This document shows positions 11,183 to 20,827 of a DNA stretch of 41,400 nucleotides, in pieces. Source of the stretch: Catenaria anguillulae PL171. Its lineage: Eukaryota; Blastocladiomycota; Blastocladiomycetes; Blastocladiales; Catenariaceae. Made by a program: the position numbers and the translations under genes. The first letter of the stretch is position 1, and every line of letters starts with the position of its first letter. Under the pieces are notes generated by a model. The model did no database searches and was not told where the DNA came from. It was given only the letters and a program-made list of their open reading frames with translations. Location of the stretch: assembly GCA_002102555.1 (NCBI GenBank), contig MCFL01000208.1, positions 1 to 41,400 on the forward strand, in the 5' to 3' direction.

Positions 11183-11641
11183 GCGTGGATAAATCGTTCC
11201 TTTGGACCAATACATGAATGTTTGTTTTGTTGATTTCCACCTTGCCGTAGAATGAACCCGGCGTGGCTGCCATCACCCATCGGCGCCCATGGATGTCGGT
11301 TGCGTGGCTGTGTCGTGCCTGAAGATTGCTGGTCGTTTTCATGTGCTTGTTGTCTTTATGCCTCCAGCTCGTCAGGTCGACATAAACGCGACCGCCGGGG
11401 CACAGTGAAAAGTCAACGACACCGACATGGTCGTATCCCAATCGCTATGGATTCCTTATCAAATACCTCAAGCACTCCGTGAAAGGAACCTCGGCCCCAC
11501 GTTCTGAATCGCCCGCGACCGCTGAACCCCACCAGGTAAGGATTTGTTCTCACGTTCGCGGAATAGTCGGGGCTCACATCTGGTGATTGCAGCTGCGCCT
11601 CTCGACGCAAGCGGTCAGGGTGCTGCAGAATCCACAAGACC
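11183..11641. other. intergenic region, ADE1 to Myb gene
   Basis: These 459 bp hold the ADE1 3' UTR and the promoter and 5' UTR of the Myb gene. No open frame of note, RNA gene or repeat is seen. Confidence 0.45.
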
Positions 11642-13055
11642 ATGGAACAGTACCATTCCAGTCGCTCACACGAACCCGGCACGGGCATGAGTTCTTCTCC
11701 CGCGTCGCCTGCGGCTGTCGTTCCTGTGCGGCATCAGACGCGCCGGCGAACGTTTTGGACCAAGGACGAGGAGCAAGCGTTGGTCGTTGGTGTCAAAAAG
11801 CACGGGCCAAGCGCCTGGACGGCCATCTTGGCGGATCCCGAGCTTTCATTTCACCCAAATCGAGTGCCAATCGATTTGAAGGACAAGTATGCACGCCCTC
11901 CCGCATCTCGTCAACCAGCAGATTTTGATGGTTGCGATATTGAACCGTGCCATTTGCTTGTGAAAACGTAGATGGCGAGTGCTCACCTCGGCTCGACAAC
12001 GACGCCGTGCGCAGACGAGCGACCAGCTCCCTGCAACGTTCCGACCGCGAAAGCGGTCGCGGGAACCTTCTCCAACACCTGACCGGCATTCAACACCAAT
12101 TCTCGTTTTCCAGCCCCTTGCTTTGCCAGCTCAGTTGTCGCCCGGGCTACCCACCCCAGCATCCACACCTGGACTCCCTCCCGCGGAACTTGATCCATCA
12201 CGGCATCATTCACCCATTGCCCCCATACGCTCGCGGGACGTCGTCCCAACTGTCGACCCGTTCCGTTTCGCACACGCGACAGAGCTGATGCCAGAGCATC
12301 TAGCCACAGGATCTATTGCATGGCTGCCATCTTGGTGCATTATTCCCACCACATCGATTAAAGATACCCTTCGTCTGCAAATGCACGCGGCCGTCACGGC
12401 CGTAATCAAACGCACCAGTGGCTCTTCCAACGCCAAACGGCCCTTACCCGAGCCTCCACCTTCTCATCCAACTCCGACTTTGTCCGCAACTCCTCCTCTG
12501 CTTCCATTTGAGCCTGTTTCTGTGGATTTTCTCAACGTGCGGTATCATCCCAAAGTCGACAATCGCGTCGTACTTCAGTCACATGGACACCGTGGCTCAC
12601 GGTCAGCTTCTCCACCGGAACCGCCAACCACGACGCTGGATCACGCAGAACGAAAACCCCCACACTCGCAGCCGCCGTCCCCAACCGACTCGGCCAACGA
12701 ATCCGCGCACGCCAACACAGTCAAAGATGACGTCGACCACCTTGCCGACCTAGTCAACTCAGTTTTGCACATGGACGACCGGTCACGCGCCGATACGCTT
12801 GCTGTGCTTGCTGATCCGCACTCTGAATTTGGGCGCGTGCCGTCGTTGGCGCCACAGCAAGACTTGTGCGCACTGGATGCGCGCATGGCAAGTCCCAATG
12901 GGACGACGCCGCCGTCCCTGTGTGTCGATGTGTATGTGGATTTGCCGACACGGGAAATGTACGAGGAGCTGGAGACTGCGAGCGCGAGGTTTCGGGCGGG
13001 TGAAGGGCGTGCCAGGCAGGCCGACGGTGGACAGAGGTCGTGTTATGTGCAGTGA
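11642..13055 (+). CDS. telobox Myb/SANT DNA-binding protein
   Basis: Exons 11642-11886 and 11972-13055 encode 442 aa. Residues 34-85 form one Myb/SANT domain: RRTFWTKDEEQALVVGVKKHG, then WTAILAD, then VPIDLKDKWRVL. The last piece is the telobox (consensus VDLKDKWRN), the helix that reads TTAGGG-type telomere DNA in TRF/Taz1/Tbf1-type proteins. The 85-bp intron falls inside the telobox, between the two K codon parts of DK|W, so the motif appears only after splicing. After it come a basic stretch (ARQRRR, PRKRSRE) that may be a nuclear localisation signal, then long Pro/Ser-rich and acidic regions to the end. No TRFH-like domain is recognised, and the Myb domain is N-terminal rather than C-terminal. 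It is a likely nuclear telomere or promoter binding protein; telomere binding itself is inferred. Confidence 0.85.
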
Positions 13056-13246
13056 AACCTCAGGCGCCTGACCCATCTTGCGTACATATAGGAACCACAC
13101 ACCAGTACATACCCTCGGTCACTAGCCAGATTCAAGTCACTGAGGAGCCAAGAAGATACAGATACAAAATCAGAATGCATTGAAAATATGATGCAAAAGT
13201 AAATCAATGGTACAAAATCATAAACCACTCCCCATCGTTGCACAAC

Positions 13247-14296
13247 TTACAAAACCATCACGGCGGCCAACACAAACGCAGCGAGCCCACCGCCCACAGC
13301 CAAACCACTGGTCCTCGCGACGGCACCGTTGCCCTTGCCCTCGGCAGCGACGGGAGCCTTGTCGAGAATGAACTGGTTGGCCAGCGTGGCATTGTAGGTG
13401 ATGTTGCGCGCAGCCATGGCATCGGCCCAGCACCACTTGGGAAGCAGCTCCGAGGCATTGGGCAGCGTCGAGCACATTTGGCGCCAGTTGGAGCACCCAC
13501 CCATGCCAGGCATGGACGAGCACATTTCGCCGTGCAACACAAACGAGTTGCATGTCTTGTTGAGAAGGTTGAAGTCGTTCTTGGTCCAGTCGGGAATGCC
13601 CGTGGACGGCACAGTGCACTGGTCGCAACCGGTCATGAACTCGTTACGCTTGGCATGGAAATCGCACATCTTGAAGCTGGCCGCTTGGTACACGACACTG
13701 GGCTGCCACCTGGGCCACCCGAGGCCCTTGCACTTGTCGCCCTTGCACTTTTCCGTGAAATCGGCGCACAAGTCCTTGGCATTGGTCGCATCGTTATCGC
13801 CATCCTTTTCGTCACACACATACTTTGCAATGGCCGTGGTTCCGCACACGTACGAGGGCGCCTTGTCACCAAGGTCCTTGCAAATGCCCCAGAAGGCACA
13901 CGGGGCAGAAACCTTGGGAGCCGAGGAGCAGTAAGCTTCCACCTTTTCGCGGGCAACGAGATTGGCTTCAGGGCGTTCGGGGAGCTTTGGGTCGTTGGGC
14001 TTGGGGAGCTGGGTGGCCGACGGCTTGAGGTTGGGCACCAGCGTCACGGTACCAATCACAGTAAGCGATTTGGAAATGGAGCTGACCCAGATGACGGTGG
14101 TGGCGGGCGAGCCAGAAGGGGCGGGCGCTGCACCACCCGAGCCGCCGGTCGTGGGCGTGGGTGCCGGGGTCGGGCCGGGAGCGGCAGACCCGTGATTGTG
14201 GCCGCTGTGGTCGTCGCCGTCATGAGCGAGGGTCACGGGAGAGGCCGCGCACAGCAGGGCAACGAGCAGAAGAAGGCGAGTCCAAGAAAGAGTCAT
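13247..14296 (-). CDS. secreted cysteine-rich GPI-type protein
   Basis: A single exon of 349 aa runs from ATG 14296 to TAA 13247. An upstream ATG would add eight residues, but 14296 gives the cleaner signal peptide (SWTRLLLLVALLCAASP, residues 4-20). A short His/Asp segment follows (HDGDDHSGHNHG), then a Pro/Thr/Gly-rich stretch. Residues about 110-300 carry roughly 18 Cys, likely paired in disulfides, including a Met/Cys cluster CSSMPGMGGCSNWRQMC. N-glycosylation sequons are visible (NKT, NAS, NIT, NAT). The C-terminus is a hydrophobic tail (LAVGGGLAAFVLAAVMVL) typical of GPI signals. I do not recognise the family. The His and Met/Cys clusters would suit metal binding, copper for instance, but that is inference. 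Confidence 0.85.
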   Translation of the reverse strand: MTLSWTRLLLLVALLCAASPVTLAHDGDDHSGHNHGSAAPGPTPAPTPTTGGSGGAAPAPSGSPATTVIWVSSISKSLTVIGTVTLVPNLKPSATQLPKPNDPKLPERPEANLVAREKVEAYCSSAPKVSAPCAFWGICKDLGDKAPSYVCGTTAIAKYVCDEKDGDNDATNAKDLCADFTEKCKGDKCKGLGWPRWQPSVVYQAASFKMCDFHAKRNEFMTGCDQCTVPSTGIPDWTKNDFNLLNKTCNSFVLHGEMCSSMPGMGGCSNWRQMCSTLPNASELLPKWCWADAMAARNITYNATLANQFILDKAPVAAEGKGNGAVARTSGLAVGGGLAAFVLAAVMVL

Positions 14297-15465
14297 GATG
14301 ATTGTTGGGGAGGATGGCAAGGGACGGTCAGCGAGCCACTATTGTTGAGGGAAGTTGGCTGGTATTTATGGTGCTGGTGACTGCTGTTCTGCGTTTGGCG
14401 AAGCCAAGCGGCACGCCGAGGGCGCCAGCGATCGGATCGCTCGCTGGTCCACAACAGCAACGGGTGTGTGGAAACAACGGAAGTGGAGAAAAGGGACATT
14501 GCGAAACGTGGCCGTAGGTTTGCGGAAAATGATGCGCGAAGGAAAAAGCATCAACGCGAATGTCCAATGGGCGAAAAATAGCAAGATTGCACGGTGCCGA
14601 AAAATGACGGAAAACATGCAGGACACGGCCGGGGAAAGCGACTGGCGGATGATAGAGGCTGTGGCAAGCTGACAAGGTTCAGATGGCCGTGAAAACCATG
14701 AGCACGAGAGGAAGAACTTGGCGGGTAAAGTCGTTTGGGCGGCCGCGATGGTGTCACAACGAAACGCCAACAAGGGGCTCCGAGACATGACAAGAGTGGC
14801 TGATGCTGACGGTGGGGACGAGGTCGATTGAGCGGGATCCCTCCTGCTGCAGTCCCCCAGAGACGGGCCAGTGCAGATGGGAGCAGAGAGCCGCCGGTCG
14901 ACATCGCCCCGTAACTTGGCTCGCGTTGGGGATTGGGACGACAGCTCACGGCAGGCCGGCAACGGGCGAGAGGCGGGCCAGAAGGATTGGCGAGGTGGGA
15001 TGCAAATCAACTTCGTGACTCGAGGCCTCGTACATTGTAAGCATGTTTCGGGCTGGGATGGCATGAATGGTGGGGGTCATGGTCCATACGGGGCAGAAGT
15101 GGTGGTACAGCGCCAGGCGCGAGGTGAGGGCAGGACAGCAATGGCCAATTGCAGTGCTTGCAGTGATTTCGGGCCATGCCATATGTGATGGGAAAAGGAG
15201 AGAGGGAGGAATCCAAGGTTCAAGGAGCCTGAGGAAGTCACTCGGCTTTATACCTGCAGCCATTCACCAAGTCCCAGGTGAGGGTGAGGGGTGAGGTGAG
15301 GGGTTTTCTCATGCCAGGCAAAAACAGGGAAAAATGCCTCATCAGAATAGCGGTTCAGCAGCACGTGGCAAGTCACGCTGACGGCAGATGAGCGGTTCGA
15401 TCGACGAGAAGCTCCGTCATCACTCTCGAAAATCCATGAAGTAGGAAAAGGCAACAACTCTGCAC
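14297..15465. other. 1.2-kb intergenic region, no gene seen
   Basis: This region holds the promoter of the Cys-rich gene on the left and that of the small orphan gene on the right. A long minus-strand open frame (about 14366-15064) has no recognisable domain and looks like chance openness in GC-rich DNA. A G-rich short repeat lies at 15279-15303. Confidence 0.45.
15279..15303. repeat. short GTGAGG-type tandem repeat
   Basis: About four imperfect copies of GTGAGGG/GTGAGG stand in a row. It is a small simple repeat in the gap upstream of the orphan gene. Confidence 0.6.
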
Positions 15466-16091
15466 ATGAAAAACGAACAACGTCTGCAAGGACTTGATGA
15501 AATGGCATCAGACGCATCCTTCAGCTACCTTCACATGCCCCACTTTGAGTGCTGGGCTCGCATCGCCTCAGACGGCCGCGCACACGCTTCGTCCCTCGTC
15601 CCGATCCCACCCACCCCAACGCCCACCGAGCAGCTCAACGCTGGTATCTTGTCGACAAAGCCTTCCTCCTACTACAGCAACCCCTTTGCTCGCCAACGAC
15701 AAGGTATGCGCAGCTCCCTGCTCCAATCAACGAGCTCTTTTGTGGCGCTGATTCGCTTTCTTTCCTTGTACCACATCCCATTGTAGAAGCTTCCCACCGT
15801 CAACGACCAAACACATTTGAAGCAACGCTTGGATCGGATGCAGGATCACCTTTGAGCACTCGACATGACGGCTCGGATGCCGGCAATGTCCTCAAGCATG
15901 TTCTATCGCATCCCCCTCTCATCGCCGATTTCACCTCCACGACCAATCCACTCGACAATCTGACAACGCGCCGACCGCGGACTTGGGCCCCGTCGCACCT
16001 TCTCCCAAGCATGCCTCGCTCAGCTACACCCATGGCTTTGGAACCGGCAGGCAGTGGCGGCAGCTCTTTCTTTTCGCCACTGCAGCTCTGA
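15466..16091 (+). CDS. small hypothetical protein, two exons
   Basis: Exons 15466-15703 and 15787-16091 join in frame across an 83-bp phase-1 intron with a clean GTATGC donor and TTGTAG acceptor, giving 180 aa. Residues about 12-40 (DASFSYLHMPHFECWARIASDG) look like the only ordered part. The rest is rich in Pro, Ser and Thr, with PIPPTPTPTE and a Ser/Gly-rich end. No signal peptide, membrane segment or known domain is seen. The consistent splice and frame are the main evidence that it is a gene. The stop lies 95 bp from the convergent LIM gene stop. Confidence 0.5.
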
Positions 16092-16186
16092 TACGACGTA
16101 AAGTTTATGTTCAATACCGCCTTCCTGATAATCCTCAATCCATATCATGCAAACATATCCGATAACCCACCGCTGGCGTGTTAGAA

Positions 16187-17581
16187 TCACTGGCCATGCA
16201 AGCCTGGCCGCGACCCACCCAACTGCGCACGCGATCCATTCAAATTTCCCCTCGATCCACCTGCCCCACCACTCAGATTCACCTTACTTCCACTCGACTT
16301 GCCATTGGGACTGTTGAGATTCATTTTACTCCCGCTCGTCTTGTTTCCATTCTTGGCCTTGTATCTCTTTTCCACATGAATCCGGTGATCGTTGAGCCGT
16401 TTGCGCACTTTGGTCGGCAGCTTGGTGAAGCAACCCGCACAAATGGCGCGCCCGTCCCAGTCGCCGTACGAATCGCCCGCAAGTGACTTGTCGCAGCCTG
16501 CACACACAAAGTGATTGGCACACCATTGTTTCCCGGCCGCCTCGACAACTGTTGATAGCGAATCGCCGATTTTCCTATTAGCTGAGGTACATATGTAATA
16601 CCCACAGCATGTTCGACAATTTCAATAAGATCAAGTCCCAGCATACCATCTCCCTGAATCACGCACTTGCACCTCGCACACCGCGTCCCCGTTGCTTCCC
16701 TGAAATGCAATTCGCACAGCGCCTGGCCCAAGTGCTCGTAAAAGATGCCATCGGAAAAGCGCGACTCGCACTTTGCGCACACAAAGTGGTCGGCATGAAA
16801 CGCCTTACCCATGGACTGGATGACTTGCCCAAAAATGAGCTTCTTGCAGGCAAAACACGCGGGTGCAATGGCGCGCGCATAGTCTTCGGGACAGTACAGC
16901 TTGCCTTCGTGCTCCTTGCAGTCGGGCCCGAGCTCCAGTTTGCATGTGGTGCAGTTGAAATGAAAGGCCTATTGGCGTTGTCAAAAGTCAGCAGATTTGG
17001 TCGACGCAAGTTGTCGCCACCTCCGCTGTCCGACACGCTCAACGCACATGGTACTTGTTTCCACGGTAGAGGAATGGCGGGCCATCGATACGCTTTTTGC
17101 ACCGATAGCAACTGTTTGCCAAAATCTCTTGCTCTGTGGTGTGATTGCGTCAGACAATGAAAAAGTGTGAGCTTTGGGCGCTTTGACACACATGATGGAC
17201 CCACTGCGACGAAGACAGACCTTCCTTGACAACAATGTCGTGACATGTCCGGCAATAAGGCTTCTCATCAAACCTCAAGAATCCTCCCTTGAGCGCCATG
17301 TCGCACCGCTGGCACCGAAAACAGTGTGGATGAAACTTTTTATCAAGCGCGTTGAAGCACTCGCCATCAATGGGTTTTGTGCATTTTGCACACTTTTCAA
17401 ACGCCAATTCATTGAAATCGGTTTCGCATAGTAGCTGGTTTTCGTGCTGGTAAAAGGCACCATCAGGAAAGGGTTGGTGACACTTGTTGCACACAAAGCA
17501 CGACTGATGGTACAGTTGGCCCAAGGCCATCATGGCAGGTTGCCCGGCCGTGTCGAGGCCGCAGACGCCACATTTGCCCAT
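16187..17581 (-). CDS. PINCH-like protein with five LIM domains
   Basis: Four exons, 17581-17221, 17133-17048, 16968-16647 and 16548-16187, encode 376 aa. Five LIM zinc-finger domains run in tandem with almost no N-terminal extension: LIM1 CGVCG..YHQSCFVCNKC..C; LIM2 CAKCTKPIDG..FHPHCFRCQRC; LIM3 CYRCKKRIDG..FHFNCTTC..CPEDY; LIM4 CFACKKLIFG..FHADHFVCAKC; LIM5 CARCKCVIQGDVVEAAGKQWC..FVCAGC. Two features match PINCH (LIMS1/2) in particular: LIM5 reads GDVVEAxxKxWC, and after it comes CFTKLPTKVRKRL, like human CYEKFPLELKKRLKKL. A basic Ser/Asn/Gly-rich tail of about 60 residues ends the protein. In animals PINCH bridges integrin-linked kinase to actin regulators; here an actin or cell-cortex adaptor role is likely. 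A fungal paxillin-type LIM protein is the alternative. Confidence 0.88.
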
Positions 17582-17965
17582 GATCAGTGAATTTTCAGTG
17601 AAATGCGGAGATTCTATTGCATTGGAAGGCTTCGGTTTCGGGACGTTCGCAGCAACTGGGCAACGTGGGAATCCCTCTGAGTGTCCGAGGCGCCACTGAA
17701 ACTGAAAACACGACACGACTACGACTGCCTGCACGTGATTTAAACGCCGCAGCACGCCAAGCGACACCACGCAACACGAGGGCCCGGCATGAAGCACTTC
17801 TCCTCGGCAATGAACGCTCACAAGCAGCTCATGTAGACATCCCGCAACTGGCCAGACACCCCCGAACGCCGCCACCACTGCCAGCTATCGGCCGCCCTCC
17901 GTCTGCACCACTCCACCACGGCCTGATCACGACGCCTGCCGTTCCATCCCATTGATCCATCGACG

Positions 17966-20470
17966 ATGGCCGCTCACGACACTCTACGGGACGTTCCCGA
18001 GCTGTTCGAGACAGCCCTGGGCGAGTCACTTGTCACCCGTACCGACCAGATTCCTCAGTTTCGGTACGTTGCTGCACTTTCTCTGTCTCCTCATTGAGTC
18101 CATCGCTAGCGAGCGGGGTCACAAAACAACTAATAGCACCCGCTGAATCAATCATCAGGCTGGGCCCGCCCGACCTCTGCCATTTGGTTAAAACCAACCC
18201 AAAACATCAAAAGGATGTGACCTCGTACCACTACGTCTCCGGCGTCGACGCCTCGTCGCCAGGCTCGCTCGCCGCCTACATCAACACGCTCAACTACTCG
18301 ATGGACAATGCCAACGCCGCACACGCCAAATCGTCGTCGTGGTTTGGCGGCACCTCGTCCGCCTCGCATTACCGCATCAAGTCTGGCGTGTACTGCTGCT
18401 ACAATGCATTTGCCATGATTGACGTGCGCGTCGAAGTGCGCATCCCCGGCGGCGTCAACGTGTATGGGGTCAATCGCGCAGGCAAGCGCGTGGCCATTCA
18501 CCCAGACTCGAGCCCGACGTTTTGGGCAGAGTTGTTTGTTAGTGGTGCGCTGCGTGCCATGCTGGTTGACTCGCCCGATGTGTATCCACCTGGCCCGCCC
18601 GCGCTCAGGCGTGTGGACCCGTTGCCAGATTTGAATGTCGAGGCGAGGTTTCTGGAGGCCGCCAGGGATGTGTTTCCGCGCGGGTGGCAGCTCGGGCCAA
18701 ACCCAGATGTCCAGGTCCCGTCGCTCACGTCCAACTTGCTCGTTTGCGGGCTGACGCGGTATTTTGGAATCGGCGCTGGCAGGTGGGATGTCTTGGCCAA
18801 GCTGTGGCGCGAGCTGTTGCCTGTGGATGCTTCGGTCGCGAGCTTGCTAGCCGAGACTTACATGATGGCAGATCAGGACGCAAAGGCTGTTAGGCTGCTG
18901 CACCAGACGCTCATGGCACATCCAAACTGCACCCCGGTGCTGCTGGCGCAAATCGATTTGCTTCAAAAGAAGGTACGCTCGTGCTCATGTTTCCTTTTCT
19001 CTCCAAGTGGAGCGCATATGCGCCAACTGACCTCTATGCAATGATAGAACAAGCACGATATGGCGCTCACCATTGCCAAACGCCTCGTCAACACTGCTCC
19101 GCTCGAGTTCAAAGCCTGGGAGAAACTCACCCAGTGCTACACAGCAGTTGGTGACTGGCCCATGGCCCTGCTGGCCCTCAACTCGTGCCCCATGTTTGCC
19201 CACCCGCCCCGCGAGTTTCCGCTCATGCCCGAACCCGCGCGCAGCCATTTTCCGGGCACGGATGCCCTGGACGAGTTTACCGACAATGACACGCAAACGC
19301 TGACACCGCTGCGTGCCGAGGGCCTTCGCGGCACGTTCCGCCGCGCGTACACGTTGCTTGCGGCCATGGTCGACAAGGCGGGATGGGAAGAGTTGTTGGG
19401 CCATCGGGCGGCTGTGTTTGTCATGGAGGACGAGTATAGGCAGGTTAAGGAGGAGGAGCTGATGCCTGTAGCGAACGAGCACGTTGGTGATGTCACGACG
19501 CCCGTGGGTGATGAAAATGGTAGCAAGCATCCCTCAACTGCAGCGGCAGCTACGGCTGCAGGTGCCACGCCAACGTCACCCACGACCAACGAGGTCTCTG
19601 TGGATCCCGTGGCCAACCAAGCAGCCGCCGAGCCTCTCGAGGCCGACCAGCCGCCGCAAACGCCGCCCGAGGGCACAAATGCCGCGGCCGCCGAGCGCGA
19701 GCGTGCTGCCCGCGCCGAGCTGTGGCGCAACCTGCACGCCAACCGTCAGTCGCAGCAAGCCGGAAACGCATCGGCGCATGGAAGCAACAAGCTGCTGACC
19801 GCGTTTTCGCACAAGCGGTTGTGCGAGCGGTGGCTCGATGACCTGTTCCTCATGCTGTATGAGGATTTGCGCGTGTACACGGCGTGGAAGGCCGAAGAGG
19901 CGCATGCTCGCGAGTACCAGTTGGCGTACAAGCGGACGGCGGCCGAGTGGGAGTATTTGGGCGATTTGGCCAGGAGGTTGGGCAAGGCGGCGGATGCGCG
20001 AGGCGCATACAGGCAATGTACAGAGATTCGTTTTTCGCCAAAGGCCAGCTTGAGGCTTTTGGCGTTGCAGACCGAGCCGGATGCCGCAAGTGATTTCAAG
20101 TCGCAGGGACCAGAGGCGGCTTCAAGGGCGGCCATGTTGGCAGCGCTCAACAATGTGGGTCGGATGTTGGCGTTGCCAGGTCACAATTTGGCCGTGTTGT
20201 ATCGCGTGTACGGTGATCTCACGGTACGCCGAATGCTTTTGCTTCCGTTGATGATTGTCCCTTCCAAACTCACTCCATCTCTTCTCTTAACCCATTTGAC
20301 AGTATCCCAATCCGCTCGCATCGGCGGTGTTTGCACTCATCACGCAACATGGTTTGGCACGAATCCAAACCGAAGTGCTCTCGCTCAACTTCCCACCTCC
20401 TGTGTTCAAACGAGTCACGCACTTTCTCGAATACGCAGAAAAGTTTCATGTTCGCGGGTGGGACGCATAG
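17966..20470 (+). CDS. ChAP family exomer cargo adaptor (BCH1/BUD7/CHS6-like)
   Basis: Four exons, 17966-18063, 18159-18972, 19048-20223 and 20303-20470, encode 751 aa. ChAPs bind Chs5 and Arf1 to form exomer, which moves cargo such as chitin synthase from the trans-Golgi to the plasma membrane. Family features seen are the N-terminal SHYRIKSGVYCCYNAFAMIDVRVEVRI-type block (about residues 95-125), TPR-like helices (LLAETYMMADQDAKAVRLLHQTL; ALTIAKRLV..FKAWEKLTQCY), the FPLMPEPARSHFPG loop, and a C-terminal block GLARIQTEVLSLNFP..EYAEKFHVRGWDA. Residues about 445-522 are a low-complexity Ala/Thr/Pro insertion between ordered parts. A single member is seen here, whereas yeast has four. The start at 17966 gives MAAHDTLRDVPELFE. 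Confidence 0.9.
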
Positions 20471-20827
20471 GCAAGATTGTGTTGCCCCAATGTCGTACAT
20501 TTGCATATCGGTCATTTAGTTTTTGTTTCGTTTTTGTTTCGTTTTGTTGCTTTACTCTTCTTCTTCTTCCCCGGGTCCTCTCTAGTGTTTGTTGCGTGCA
20601 CGATCTCGAGTTTCACTGTTCCGCTCCACTCCCGTCATTGTTCTTGTCGCCCATCGAACGAATCGCACTGTCCTATCACTTTAGTGTGGGCGGATCCATC
20701 GGCACACTGGGTGTGAGCATCCGATGCACGCCATGAAACAAAGAGGAGGGCAAATAATTGGTGCTATACATGAGGATACAAGGGAAACAAAACGACAAAA
20801 GAAACCAACAAGCAAAATGCTACAAAT
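20471..20827. other. convergent intergenic region, ChAP / RRP5 3' ends
   Basis: These 357 bp lie between two converging stop codons. The part after the ChAP stop is strongly T-rich on the plus strand. No gene is seen. Confidence 0.5.

Noticed and set aside
14366-15064. Long minus-strand open frame of 232 codons
   Set aside because: It shows no domain, odd composition with scattered Cys, His and Arg, and no splice partner; it is best explained by stop-poor GC-rich DNA.
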